In this document: positions 18,501-26,451 of the stretch, in pieces
How the letters are laid out: each line of letters starts with the position of its first letter
Numbering within the stretch: the first letter of the stretch is position 1
Assembly: GCF_002251295.1 (NCBI RefSeq)
Contig: NZ_NPJA01000033.1
Location: 62,001-126,000 of the forward strand
Reading direction: 5' to 3'
DNA from: Prevotella sp. P5-50
Lineage (GTDB): Bacteria; Bacteroidota; Bacteroidia; Bacteroidales; Bacteroidaceae
Length of the DNA: 64,000 nt
Position numbers and translations under genes: made by a program
The notes under the pieces: model-generated
Told to the model about the DNA's origin: nothing
The model's input: the letters and a program-made list of their open reading frames with translations, nothing else
Database searches by the model: none

Positions 18501-18696
18501 TATGATTCGCTTGCGCCCTGTTCTGATGACTGCCCTTGTGGCGTCAATGGGTTTCCTGCCTATGGCAATCTCTACAGGCGATGGCGCAGAAGTGCAACGC
18601 CCGTTGGCAACAGTAGTGATCGGTGGACTCATCACTTCCACCCTGCTCACACTTCTGGTATTGCCTGCGATTTACCGCACCTTTAAAAAAGAATAA
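15592..18696 (+). CDS. czcA: Heavy-metal RND efflux pump (CzcA/CusA family)
   Basis: Proton-driven inner-membrane exporter, 1034 residues, the usual length. It opens with 'PFDATPDITDNQVQV', a signature of the heavy-metal branch. The proton-relay helix carries 'LGAIDFGMIVDSAVIIVEAV' (Asp in TM4). A second hydrophobic block begins 'IVVPIALLIILLLLYATVKN', and 'GVAVLNGIVLVGQMNQ' is the TM10 region. Two large periplasmic loops flank the halves. It is the central gene of the adaptor-pump-channel operon. The symbol is given at family level only; substrate specificity between Czc and Cus types is unresolved. Confidence 0.92.
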   Translation: MFQKLIDFSVTHKLTIGILTLAIAVWGIVSLVHLPFDATPDITDNQVQVITQAPALGAQEVEQYITTPIEMALANIPRLEERRSISRSGLSVITLVFDDAADIYWARSQVSQVLMDVTKELPANTDTEMGPIATGLGEIYHYTIRAKEGYEDKYTLTQLRTMQDWIVRKQLSGTPGVAEVSGWGGFVKQYEVAIETNRLTAYGLTVGDVFEALQKNNANTGGSYIEQDANQYYIRGLGVLTSADDLRQVAVKTVDGNVVSVGNVATIQMGHATRFGAVTRNGNGEAVAGIAIMLKGENFQEVSQRVKDRISQIQKSLPEGVVIEPFIDRTNLVNRVEHTIARNLIEGGLIVIFVLILFLGNWRAGIVVASVIPLSMLFAFGMMKTFGIDGNLMSLGAIDFGMIVDSAVIIVEAVVTHINSSADKYPTLRLTRQEMDNEVHFSASRIRQSAAFGEIIIMIVYIPLMTLIGIEGKMFRPMALTVFFAIVGAFILSLTYVPMASCTFLSRKVHTQETVSDRMLAKLQEWYRPILEWTLQRRKDVITIAVALFCVSGVGFKFLGGEFIPSLEEGDFAIEMSMAQGTSLSQMVESCSKAEQLLKAKYPEVKQVVSRIGSAEIPTDPMPVERADIMVALKPKAEWTSAKTTDQLMAMMSETLKNIPGLEAELTQPIQMRNNELLTGIKQDVAIKVFGEDLNVLQQQAAKIAGLVRNVRGVSGVQVEQVSGLPQIQVRYNHNRMAAYGVSVDDVNRILETTFAGATAGAIYEGEKKFDVVVRLDNRNRTVEELRQLAIPVGEGITVPLEQLADIVNEPAPSQVSHENGERRIYVGFNIKGRDMQSTVEEIETLMNEKVHLPEGYYYTYGGEFQNMQSAINRLSIVVPIALLIILLLLYATVKNLRDSLFVFSAIPLASIGGVWALWLRGMPFSISAGVGFIALFGVAVLNGIVLVGQMNQMQREGIADINQRITQSCMIRLRPVLMTALVASMGFLPMAISTGDGAEVQRPLATVVIGGLITSTLLTLLVLPAIYRTFKKE

Positions 18697-18732
18697 ATCA
18701 CACATCTTATATATATTAAAGAGTAAGACACT

Positions 18733-19962
18733 ATGCGACACATCATCCTCACAATAATGGGTACGATAATAAGTGGTGCTGCCATGGCACAAATGCGCCA
18801 CCTGTCACTTCAAACATGTATTGACATGGCGATGAAGCAGAGCCCGACAATACGTATGGCAAACAAACAAGTGGAACGGGCGCAGGCATTGCAAGGCACG
18901 GCATGGGACTTGGAAAAGACAGAGCTGTCGCTTTCGCAAGACCCTACATCGGGAGGTAGTCCTGACAACGCACTGTCGGTAACGCAGAGTTTCGACTTTC
19001 CCACAGTATATATTGCCCGACGTCAACAGTTAAAAGCTGAGACACAAGCCGAAAGGAGCAGACTGGAGATGGAACAAAAAAACGTGGAGGCTGCTGTGGC
19101 TTCTGCCTATTTCCAACTGGTTTATCAGGAACAATGCCTTCGTAACCTAAGAAGACAAGACAGCATCATGACACGCTACCGTACCGTGGTGCGCCAACGT
19201 ATGGAGGCTGGAGAGACAGGCAGACGTGAACTCATCAATGCAGAACGCTTACAGCGCGAAAACCAACTCGACATCGTAAAAGCTGAAAATGAGGCTGAGA
19301 ATGCTCGATTGCAACTGATGCAGGTGATTGGCACCGATGAACCCATCACTGCCGCAGACGAACTGTTAACTCCCATAGAATTCGTCCTACCGGCCTATAA
19401 CTATCAACAAACTCCAGAAGGACGGTTCTCCAACGACAAACTGCAAGCTGCTGAACGCCAGGTGAAGGTAGAAAAAAGCGGTTATGCCCCATCCCTCTCA
19501 CTCTCACTACGCAATCAGATGGTTATCTCTTCATGGAATCCCTACAACGAAGATCGTAGCAGATATGACGGTGGAAACTTCATGGGCTTTGAGGTTGGTG
19601 TAGGCATTCCCTTGTTTTATGGCGCTACCAAAGCACGCGTCAAGGCTGCTAAAGCTGAGCGCGAACAATTGCAAATACAGATTCAACAGGAAGCACAACA
19701 ACGTGAATCTCAATACAACGCACTATTGAGCCGTTGCAATGCTGCACGGCAACGAGTGGAATACTACGCCGAAAACGGTTGTCAGTGGAACGATGAGATG
19801 GTGAGACTTGCCACAGCTGAATACGAACAAGGCGAAATCGGATATGTAGAATATGTAGGCATACTGAAAGATGAAATCGATGTCTATCAGAAACGCGCAG
19901 AAGCCATCAATGAATACAACCAAACCGTCATAGAACTACAGCGTCTGTGCGGTACTAAATGA
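18733..19962 (+). CDS. TolC-family outer-membrane channel of the metal-efflux operon
   Basis: A 409-residue outer-membrane efflux protein. Signal peptide to about residue 19 ('SGAAMAQ'), then paired long coiled helices ('[20 protein letters not shown]', '[20 protein letters not shown]', '[18 protein letters not shown]') in the repeat pattern of TolC/CzcC. It lies 36 bases downstream of the pump and completes the tripartite exporter. It ends without an obvious hairpin before the rpoD promoter at 20093. Confidence 0.9.
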   Translation: MRHIILTIMGTIISGAAMAQMRHLSLQTCIDMAMKQSPTIRMANKQVERAQALQGTAWDLEKTELSLSQDPTSGGSPDNALSVTQSFDFPTVYIARRQQLKAETQAERSRLEMEQKNVEAAVASAYFQLVYQEQCLRNLRRQDSIMTRYRTVVRQRMEAGETGRRELINAERLQRENQLDIVKAENEAENARLQLMQVIGTDEPITAADELLTPIEFVLPAYNYQQTPEGRFSNDKLQAAERQVKVEKSGYAPSLSLSLRNQMVISSWNPYNEDRSRYDGGNFMGFEVGVGIPLFYGATKARVKAAKAEREQLQIQIQQEAQQRESQYNALLSRCNAARQRVEYYAENGCQWNDEMVRLATAEYEQGEIGYVEYVGILKDEIDVYQKRAEAINEYNQTVIELQRLCGTK

Positions 19963-20092
19963 TATTTACCACATCTATTCTTCATAGACAAACATCCTTT
20001 GTCCATAGACGAACCAGTATCCTTGCCCCCCATGATCCAAGAACAAATCAGGGAGCAAGGATACAAAAATATTATAAAAAGAGGTTTTTTGT

Positions 20093-20124
20093 TTTGGTCT
20101 TTCGAAAAAAATACTATACCTTTG
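20093..20124 (+). promoter_or_regulatory. Promoter for rpoD
   Basis: TTTG (20093-20096), 20 bases, TACCTTTG (20117-20124) is an excellent match to the primary-sigma consensus, 26 bases before the ATG at 20151. Confidence 0.75.
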
Positions 20125-20150
20125 CAAAATACACCAAACCAAAAAAACCT

Positions 20151-21014
20151 ATGAGACAGCTGAAGATCAACACATCCATCACCAACCGAGAGAGCGAATC
20201 TCTCGAGAAGTACTTGCAGGAAATCGGTAAAGAAGAACTGCTAACAGTAGATGAGGAAGTGGAATTGGCACAGCGTATTCAGAAAGGCGACAAGCGCGCT
20301 TTGGAGAAACTGACAAGGGCCAATTTACGTTTCGTTGTTTCAGTAGCCAAGCAATATCAGAACAGAGGACTATCATTGCCCGACCTCATCGACGAGGGCA
20401 ATATAGGACTCATCAAGGCTGCTGAAAAATTTGACGAGACACGAGGCTTTAAGTTTATATCTTATGCCGTTTGGTGGATCAGACAAAGTATCCTGCAAGC
20501 CATTGCAGAACAGAGCCGATTGGTCAGAATGCCACTCAATCAACAAAGTGCGTTGAGCAGAGTGACCCATGAGGCTAATAAGTTTGAACAAGAACACGAG
20601 CGGAAACCATCGTCGGAAGAACTGATGCAGCTTGTTGATTTGCCGCAGGATAAAATTGACGAAGCGCTCAATGCTCACACATGCCATGTATCGATGGATG
20701 CTCCATTTGCCGATGGTGAAGACAGTAGCCTCATCGACGTGATGGAAGATACCAACTCACCGATGGCTGACCGAGAACTCGTAAGAGAATCGCTGCGAGC
20801 AGAAATAGAGAATGCGCTGAAAACACTCTCCAACAAAGAGCGCTCTGTAATAGAAGCCCTCTACGGTATCAACTCACCAGAGATGACCATGGAAGAGGTG
20901 GGTGAAAAATACGGTCTGTCCCGCGAACGTGTCAGACAGATTAAGGAGAAAGCCATTAGGAGGCTACGTAATAATACGAACAACACGATGTTAAAATCAT
21001 ATTTAGGACAATGA
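20151..21014 (+). CDS. rpoD: Primary RNA polymerase sigma factor (Bacteroidetes sigma-70, short form)
   Basis: A 287-residue sigma-70, the compact size of the Bacteroidetes housekeeping factor, which lacks the long region 1.1 of E. coli RpoD. The start at 20151 follows the promoter; the frame is open further upstream to 19959, but that extension would overlap the promoter. Region 1.2: '[16 protein letters not shown]'. Region 2: '[18 protein letters not shown]', '[18 protein letters not shown]', '[13 protein letters not shown]'. Region 4.2 helix-turn-helix: '[19 protein letters not shown]'. It recognises the TTTG/TAnnTTTG promoters seen throughout the window. Its stop overlaps the next start by four bases (ATGA). 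Confidence 0.95.
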   Translation: MRQLKINTSITNRESESLEKYLQEIGKEELLTVDEEVELAQRIQKGDKRALEKLTRANLRFVVSVAKQYQNRGLSLPDLIDEGNIGLIKAAEKFDETRGFKFISYAVWWIRQSILQAIAEQSRLVRMPLNQQSALSRVTHEANKFEQEHERKPSSEELMQLVDLPQDKIDEALNAHTCHVSMDAPFADGEDSSLIDVMEDTNSPMADRELVRESLRAEIENALKTLSNKERSVIEALYGINSPEMTMEEVGEKYGLSRERVRQIKEKAIRRLRNNTNNTMLKSYLGQ

Positions 21015-21445
21015 AAACAATGACAAAAGCAATATTATTGCTTCTCATGGCGCTAACCATGCCAATGGTAGTCAACGCCAAAAACATAAAGACTCCGAAA
21101 GTCTATATCTTTGGATTTTCAGCTTCTTTCCAAGATTCCACCATCTACATGACCGATGTGCAGGAAATCACCAACGTCTGGATAGAAAGCAAAACAAAAT
21201 TTCTGTTGGGCAGAGAACACTACTCACGCCAACTCAACGAATACCTCACAGCACAACAACACCCCAATAGGGTTTGCTTGGTAATATTTGCACTCAAAAG
21301 AGAAGATGCAGAGAAGAAATATCTCAAAATGAGAAAACAATACACGTCGAAGTCGAAACGCAAATACGATATGAAGTATCTCAATACCAACGACTTCAAA
21401 TTCTCTACAGTCAATCTTGACATAGAAGAAGAACCAAAGAAATAA
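21011..21445 (+). CDS. Small exported hypothetical protein downstream of rpoD
   Basis: A 144-residue protein with an N-terminal signal peptide ending 'MPMVVNAK'. The mature part begins '[21 protein letters not shown]' and ends in a lysine-rich charged tail. I recognise no characterised domain; it resembles conserved Bacteroidetes proteins found beside the sigma factor. It is translationally coupled to rpoD by an ATGA overlap, so it is probably co-transcribed, and the RNase P RNA follows only 13 bases later. Confidence 0.75.
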   Translation: MKTMTKAILLLLMALTMPMVVNAKNIKTPKVYIFGFSASFQDSTIYMTDVQEITNVWIESKTKFLLGREHYSRQLNEYLTAQQHPNRVCLVIFALKREDAEKKYLKMRKQYTSKSKRKYDMKYLNTNDFKFSTVNLDIEEEPKK

Positions 21446-21458
21446 ACGCAGAAAAGAT

Positions 21459-21827
21459 AGTAAACAGTGTTTCGGTCTGCCGCTGGCATCAGCAATGGTG
21501 CGAGAGGAAAGTCCGGGCAGCATAGGACGTCCCACTTCCGAAAACAGAAGCAGTTGGCGACAGCTGGATATGGAAGAAGAGAATGACCGCCCGCAAGGGT
21601 AAGGGTGAGAAGGTGGTGTAAGAGACCACCAGCCGACGGGTGATCGTCGGGCTGTTCCATCTGGGAGCTGCAAGTTCACGTAAACCATCGTCTGAGGGTT
21701 GTCCGCCCGAGTAACAACGATGGAGGGTAGAATGCTAGAGACGTAGGGTGACCTGCGTAGTAGATAAATGGCAGACGCCTTGCCTTAGCAAGGAACAGAA
21801 CCCGGCTTACAGAAACACTGTTTACTC
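21459..21827 (+). ncRNA. rnpB: RNase P RNA (class A)
   Basis: The catalytic RNA that matures the 5' ends of tRNAs. Conserved cores are visible: GAGGAAAGTCCGGGC near 21503-21517 and AGAACCCGGCTTACAG at 21797-21812, the two halves of the P4/CR-I to CR-V region. Ends are set by a perfect 14-bp P1 helix (21459-21472 with 21813-21826). A run of nine Ts follows at once, so P1 probably also serves as the transcription terminator. It may be cotranscribed with rpoD and the small protein upstream. Short ORFs on either strand through here are spurious. Confidence 0.95.
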
Positions 21828-21867
21828 TTTTTTTTTATATTCTTTACTTTCCTTATCTTCCTACAAC

Positions 21868-22788
21868 ATGCGCTACAACTCCTACAGTACATGGATACGG
21901 CAACAGTTTCCATTTCGCGTACAGAAGATTGCCGTTGATGCTGGTTTCTCTTGTCCCAACCGAGATGGACACATCAGTACAGGAGGGTGTATCTTCTGCG
22001 ACAACCGTACCTTCAATCCATCATACTGTAATCCTGAGAAATCCATCACTACACAACTGGAAGAGGGAAAACAGTTTTTCAGTCATAAATATCCGGATAT
22101 GAAATATCTGGCATATTTTCAAGCGTACTCCAACACTTATGCAGATATAGACACACTGAAACGCCGCTACGAGGAAGCTCTTGACGTAGAAAACGTGGTA
22201 GGACTGGTCATCGGCACACGCCCAGACTGCATAGACGCAACAACACTCAACTATCTGGAACAACTGAACCAACAGACCTTTCTCATCGTGGAATACGGCA
22301 TCGAGTCTGCCAACAACACCACGCTGCAACTCATCAACCGCGGACATACTTTTGAGACATCATGTCAAGCAATCAAAGCAACTCATGACAGAGACATACT
22401 TACTGGTGGGCACGTCATATTGGGACTTCCTGGTGAAGATGAGAAAGAAAGCATGCGCCAAGCCGATTTGATATCTGCCCTACCACTCGACTTATTAAAA
22501 ATCCATCAATTGCAAATCATTAAAGGCACACCATTGGCACGCCTATACCAACAAAATCCTTTTCCGCTCTATAACGTTGATGAATACATCCGTTTGGTTA
22601 CAGCCTATTTGGAAAGACTAAGACCTGACATCGTGGTAGAGCGTTTCGTGTCGCAATCGCCAAAAGAGATGAAGATTGCCCCACAATGGGGATTGAAAAA
22701 CCATGAGTTTACCGACCGCCTTCTAAACTATATGACGAGGACACATGCCCAACAAGGCCGGCTCTATCATGCACTCGGATATCAATAA
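21868..22788 (+). CDS. TIGR01212-family radical SAM protein (YhcC-like)
   Basis: A 306-residue radical SAM protein. The ATG at 21868 is chosen; upstream in-frame codons belong to the RNase P RNA. The family begins 'YSTWIRQQFPFRVQKI' and carries an expanded cluster motif: 'CPNRDG', six residues, then 'CIFC', the three cysteines that ligate 4Fe-4S. 'GLVIGTRPDCID', 'IEYGIES'-like 'LIVEYGIESANNTTL' and 'GGHVILGLPGE' follow the Elp3-like radical SAM barrel. The reaction is uncharacterised in the family. It starts 41 bases after rnpB. Confidence 0.88.
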   Translation: MRYNSYSTWIRQQFPFRVQKIAVDAGFSCPNRDGHISTGGCIFCDNRTFNPSYCNPEKSITTQLEEGKQFFSHKYPDMKYLAYFQAYSNTYADIDTLKRRYEEALDVENVVGLVIGTRPDCIDATTLNYLEQLNQQTFLIVEYGIESANNTTLQLINRGHTFETSCQAIKATHDRDILTGGHVILGLPGEDEKESMRQADLISALPLDLLKIHQLQIIKGTPLARLYQQNPFPLYNVDEYIRLVTAYLERLRPDIVVERFVSQSPKEMKIAPQWGLKNHEFTDRLLNYMTRTHAQQGRLYHALGYQ

Positions 22789-22914
22789 GGTTTTATGACT
22801 GGCAATAGTCTTATGAACAATTGGGGATTAATAGCAATCATTATATGATGGTATCAGCCCCGTTTTTGAAGCACCCAACGCTGAGTATATATTTACACCA
22901 CATTATCTTACACC

Positions 22915-23056
22915 CATTACAGTATTACAGTATTACAGTTTTCAAAAAGCAAAAACAATGGGTTTCCAGCATTTTTGCTAAGCAAAAACATGAAAAATCC
23001 ATTATATAAGCCTAAAAAATAGTTTTCAGAAACTGTAATACTGTAATACTGTAATG
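22915..23056. repeat. Inverted arrays of an 8-bp unit (27-bp perfect arms) with inner hairpin
   Basis: The left arm 22915-22941 is CATTACAG followed by two TATTACAG units and TTT. The right arm 23030-23056 is its perfect reverse complement. The 88-base spacer contains an inner hairpin TTTTTGC/GCAAAAA (22972-22988). No gene is convincing between 22789 and 23175; a 62-codon ORF spans the arm and is rejected. The layout repeats that of the 1.2-kb locus, with equal arm length. Confidence 0.9.
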
Positions 23057-23149
23057 GAGCTAAACGACAAATATTAGCACAATTTCTTTACATAAGATTC
23101 TCAAAGAAAAGGGCACAAATAAAAACTATGGGATTCTAAAGTACAAAGG

Positions 23150-23178
23150 GCAACCATCTAAAGAAACGTGGTTGCTCA
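23150..23178 (-). terminator. Weak hairpin at the 3' end of the GldB-like gene
   Basis: GCAACCA and TGGTTGC pair across the stop codon of the minus-strand gene, followed on that strand by CCCTTTG. The poor U-run makes terminator function uncertain. Confidence 0.35.
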
Positions 23179-23973
23179 TTCCACGATAGCATCGTGACTG
23201 TTGAGCAACTGCTGAATAGACTTGTGTCGATTAGACTTCATATAGCGATCTATTGCATCAACTTCTGGATTACGAAAAGCACGCCTTCCAACAATCTGAT
23301 TAGCAACCCATTGAATTTTTCCAGCACGCAGCTCACGATGTATTTCCGCTTTGGTCAAGCCATCAGGTGTTGGGAACATACTCAAAATATAGAATGCCAC
23401 ACAATCGGGAACTATCATCTGACGAGTCATCATCGCACGCTGCGCGTCAGAATAATGCTGCAGATAAAATGGATAGTCGGCACCTAAATACTTATCGAGC
23501 GAGACACCAACCATATTGCTATCTACTACTATGCTCTGGTCAAAAGAACCAATCTGAGTATAGATGGTAGGAAGCACGATATCGGGAAACTCTTTTCTCA
23601 TGCGCTTGAAAGCCTTCTGCAAGTCATGCGACACATCATCAAGACTGGCAAACTCCACCTGTACATCTGCCAACAAGCGCTGAAGCGTAGAATCGCAGAA
23701 GAAATGGCGGAAACGTTGGTTGATGCCAACATCATTCACATGGCCTATATGCAACACATCCTCTATCAACATCCGAGTTTGACCAGGATAGTCGGATTGC
23801 ATCTGCTGCAAAGCGGAATAATCGCCAGTGGTCAGATAAAGCATCTCAATACGATCATATCGGTCTATCAACGACTGGTCATGCCCCATTTCAGTATCGC
23901 CCGATTTCAGGCGCCACTCGCAACCGAGGCATATCAGCATCACAACCGACAAAAGTATATAAGTTTTCCGCAT
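23176..23973 (-). CDS. GldB-like gliding-motility lipoprotein
   Basis: A 265-residue lipoprotein. The start at 23973 gives a signal ending 'LICLGC' (lipobox, Cys18); the upstream in-frame extension runs through the promoter and is rejected. The middle 'FPDIVLPTIYTQIGSFDQSI' and 'GVSLDKYLGADYPFY' match the conserved GldB core. GldB is an envelope lipoprotein of gliding/type IX secretion bacteria; in nonmotile Prevotella it is retained with an unclear role. It is somewhat shorter than classic GldB (about 320 residues). Divergent from the DUF4861 gene. Confidence 0.7.
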   Translation of the reverse strand: MRKTYILLSVVMLICLGCEWRLKSGDTEMGHDQSLIDRYDRIEMLYLTTGDYSALQQMQSDYPGQTRMLIEDVLHIGHVNDVGINQRFRHFFCDSTLQRLLADVQVEFASLDDVSHDLQKAFKRMRKEFPDIVLPTIYTQIGSFDQSIVVDSNMVGVSLDKYLGADYPFYLQHYSDAQRAMMTRQMIVPDCVAFYILSMFPTPDGLTKAEIHRELRAGKIQWVANQIVGRRAFRNPEVDAIDRYMKSNRHKSIQQLLNSHDAIVE

Positions 23974-24024
23974 TGATATAAAAAAGGCCGTCTTTGTAAT
24001 ATTATATAATGTTAAAATACACCG

Positions 24025-24056
24025 CAAATTTACTAAAAAATATTTTATATTCCAAG
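24025..24056 (-). promoter_or_regulatory. Promoter for the GldB-like gene
   Basis: On the minus strand CTTG (24056-24053), 20 bases, TAAATTTG (24032-24025): near-consensus with one -33 mismatch. Confidence 0.45.
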
Positions 24057-24095
24057 TTTTAAGCAAAAAAAAGATAAAAAACAAGGTAAAAAGGC

Positions 24096-24103
24096 TAATT
24101 TTG
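24096..24103 (+). promoter_or_regulatory. -7 box for the DUF4861 gene
   Basis: TAATTTTG 46 bases before the ATG at 24150; no clear TTTG at -33. Confidence 0.45.
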
Positions 24104-24149
24104 CACAAGAAAAACTAATCAGAAAACAAACATAAGAGATTTTCGGTAT

Positions 24150-25412
24150 ATGAAACGTAAAATAGCAACTATTGCCCTCTGTGGCTTGTCTTGCTGTGTA
24201 CTTATGGCACAGAAACAATTAGACATTACTGTAAAAAACACCATGAAGACGGAGCGTACCGCCCAACCCATCGTGATTAATCTTGCTCCATACGGTACTG
24301 ACATCCGTCAAGCCATCGTTAAAATGAACGGGCAGGAAATTGCATCTCAGCTGGACGACCTCAATGGTGACGGCTGTTACGATGAACTCTGTTTCATGGC
24401 AGATATGCCAAAGAAATCTACGACAACCTACAACGTAGAACTGCTCAACAGCGGAAAACCAAGAAAATACAAGCCTCTGGTGTATGCTGATATGATACTG
24501 CTCAACAAGAAAGTAAAGTCCAACAACGAGCAAAACCTGTTTATCAGCAGTCTGACCGTTGAGAACGGCACAAACCCTTACTGGCAGATGCATCACCACG
24601 GACCAGCCTTTGAAAACGAGTTAGTGGCTTATCGCATCTATTTCGATCATCGTCAGACCGTAGATCTCTATGGAAAATACCGTAAGGGACTGGAACTGAA
24701 GGAAACACAATTCTACACCAACAAGCAGCAAAAGGAGGCAGGCTATGGTGACGACGTGCTCTGGGTGGGTAACACATTTGGACTGGGCACTATGCGCGGA
24801 TGGGACGGACAGCAGCCTACCCTGTTGGAGGATGTGGATCATCGCACAGAACGCATCATCAGCTACGGGCCCTTACGCACGATAGTAGAAGTGGTGGACG
24901 ATGGTTGGAAAGACAAAACGGGCAACAACGCTTTCCATCCCTATCCTATAACGATGACCACACGCTACACGCTCTATGCTGGTCGCCGAGACTGCCAAGT
25001 TGATGTATTTTTCAGACAAGCAGTTGCCAACCATCAATTTTCTACAGGTATCATCAATATAAAAAACTCAACGGAATATTCCGATCATGAGGGACTACGC
25101 GGTTGTTGGGGTTCTGACTGGACGGTATCTGCCAAAGATTCTGTAGGTCATAAGCGCGAAACAGTTGGATTGGGCATTTGCCTTCCCATGAAACATGTTG
25201 TGAGCGAACAGCCTGCCAACAAAGACAACTATCCTTATGTCATCGGCGGTATCGATAAGGCCATGCGCTACTATATCACGTTCGGTTCTGACAACGAGAC
25301 CTTTGGCTATCATTCTGCCAAAGACTGGTTCGACTATCTCCAGTTGTGGAAGAAAGACCTCATGAATCCCGTTGTGGTAACGGAAAAGCTCCGTCAAACA
25401 AAATCCGAATAA
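24150..25412 (+). CDS. DUF4861 family exported protein
   Basis: A 420-residue protein with a signal peptide ending 'CVLMAQ'. The sequence shows DUF4861 features: 'RTAQPIVINL', 'LDDLNGDGCYDELCFMADMP', 'HHHGPAFENELVAYRIYFD' and 'YGDDVLWVGNTFGLGTMRGW'. The family is frequent in polysaccharide-utilisation regions of Bacteroidetes, often near pectin or rhamnogalacturonan enzymes, and looks like a beta-sandwich carbohydrate-active fold; no activity is established here. It stands alone, not in a PUL. Its 3' end overlaps the convergent glycosyltransferase by 19 bases. Confidence 0.85.
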   Translation: MKRKIATIALCGLSCCVLMAQKQLDITVKNTMKTERTAQPIVINLAPYGTDIRQAIVKMNGQEIASQLDDLNGDGCYDELCFMADMPKKSTTTYNVELLNSGKPRKYKPLVYADMILLNKKVKSNNEQNLFISSLTVENGTNPYWQMHHHGPAFENELVAYRIYFDHRQTVDLYGKYRKGLELKETQFYTNKQQKEAGYGDDVLWVGNTFGLGTMRGWDGQQPTLLEDVDHRTERIISYGPLRTIVEVVDDGWKDKTGNNAFHPYPITMTTRYTLYAGRRDCQVDVFFRQAVANHQFSTGIINIKNSTEYSDHEGLRGCWGSDWTVSAKDSVGHKRETVGLGICLPMKHVVSEQPANKDNYPYVIGGIDKAMRYYITFGSDNETFGYHSAKDWFDYLQLWKKDLMNPVVVTEKLRQTKSE

Positions 25413-26413
25413 CGTTTGCGCCCTTTGGCATAATACTGCCAAAGAATACTAAACGTACAAGTATCCGTCAGGCTGGCAGAAGTTCTGCCGGCCTGAATTG
25501 TTTTACGGTCTTCTGCAAAATCCTTACGCCAACGGCGGAAGGCATGGCGTGCACGATAAACAGCCAGGAACTCGCTGACATTACGGTCAAGCAGGAGCGA
25601 CTTCCATGCAGCCACATAGTCAAGCACCCAACGTATCAGCATCACCTTGTGAAGCTGTTTATCGGGCAGACATTTATAAAGCATGGTAAGATTATTGCGG
25701 AAATTGAGGAAGGTCTTCATGGGATTGCCCTTAGGGAGCGTTCCTCCTCCCACATGATAGACGTAACTCTCTGGCAAGCAATATATCTTTCGTCCGCTAA
25801 TACGCAATCGCCAACAGAGGTCGATTTCCTCATTATGCGCAAAGAAACGACCGTCAAGTCCGCCCACAGCCCAATAGTCGGCAGAACGAATCATCATAGC
25901 AGCACCTGTTGCCCAATGTATTTCCTGCCGGAAATCATATTGTCCGTTATCCTGTTCTACCGTCTCGAACACACGTCCGCGACAGAAGGGATAACCATAA
26001 CAGTCGATGAAACCTCCGCTTGCTCCAGCATACTCAAATCGGTCGCGGTCATAGATGGAAAGGAGCTTAGGCTGACAGGCTGCCACTTCAGGATGTACAT
26101 CCATAAACTCGATAAGGGGTGTCAGCCAATGATGGGTCACCTCAATATCAGAGTTGAGCAGCAGATAATACTCTGCGTCTATCTGTTTCAACGCTTTATT
26201 GTAGCCTTCAGCAAATCCCCAGTTTTTATCAAGAGGAATGGTTCTGCACGATGGAAACTCGCTGGCAAGCATAGCGAGCGATTGGTCTGTCGAGGCATTA
26301 TCTGCCACATAGATTACAGCTTCATCCTTGGAGTATTGTAGAACGGAAGGCAGATATTGATGCAACATTTTCTGTCCGTTCCAGTTGAGAATAACAATTG
26401 CCAGTTTATCCAT
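25394..26413 (-). CDS. Family 2 glycosyltransferase
   Basis: A 339-residue GT-A fold enzyme that transfers a sugar from a nucleotide donor, probably to an envelope polysaccharide. N-terminal 'LAIVILNWNGQKML', donor-binding 'YVADNASTDQSL', and the metal-binding DxD-like 'LLLNSDIEVT' are visible. 'GAAMMIRSADYWAVGGLDGR' and 'EEIDLCWRLRISGRKIY' are the acceptor-side motifs of rhamnosyl/N-glycosyl-type GT2. No transmembrane segment. It lies 38 bases behind mtaB and is probably in the same transcript. Its end overlaps the DUF4861 gene tail-to-tail. Confidence 0.9.
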   Translation of the reverse strand: MDKLAIVILNWNGQKMLHQYLPSVLQYSKDEAVIYVADNASTDQSLAMLASEFPSCRTIPLDKNWGFAEGYNKALKQIDAEYYLLLNSDIEVTHHWLTPLIEFMDVHPEVAACQPKLLSIYDRDRFEYAGASGGFIDCYGYPFCRGRVFETVEQDNGQYDFRQEIHWATGAAMMIRSADYWAVGGLDGRFFAHNEEIDLCWRLRISGRKIYCLPESYVYHVGGGTLPKGNPMKTFLNFRNNLTMLYKCLPDKQLHKVMLIRWVLDYVAAWKSLLLDRNVSEFLAVYRARHAFRRWRKDFAEDRKTIQAGRTSASLTDTCTFSILWQYYAKGRKRYSDFV

Positions 26414-26451
26414 CTTTTGCGGGTTGTGATATTGAGTTGTGATGTTCTTGT

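Noticed and set aside
21220..21688. Minus-strand ORFs of 146 and 154 codons
   Set aside because: They lie opposite the small exported protein and the RNase P RNA.
22821..23009. 62-codon ORF over the left arm of the inverted array
   Set aside because: Its sequence is dictated by the repeat units and has no start context.
25346..26341. 331-codon plus-strand frame opposite the glycosyltransferase
   Set aside because: GT2 motifs are on the minus strand; the plus frame has no family features.
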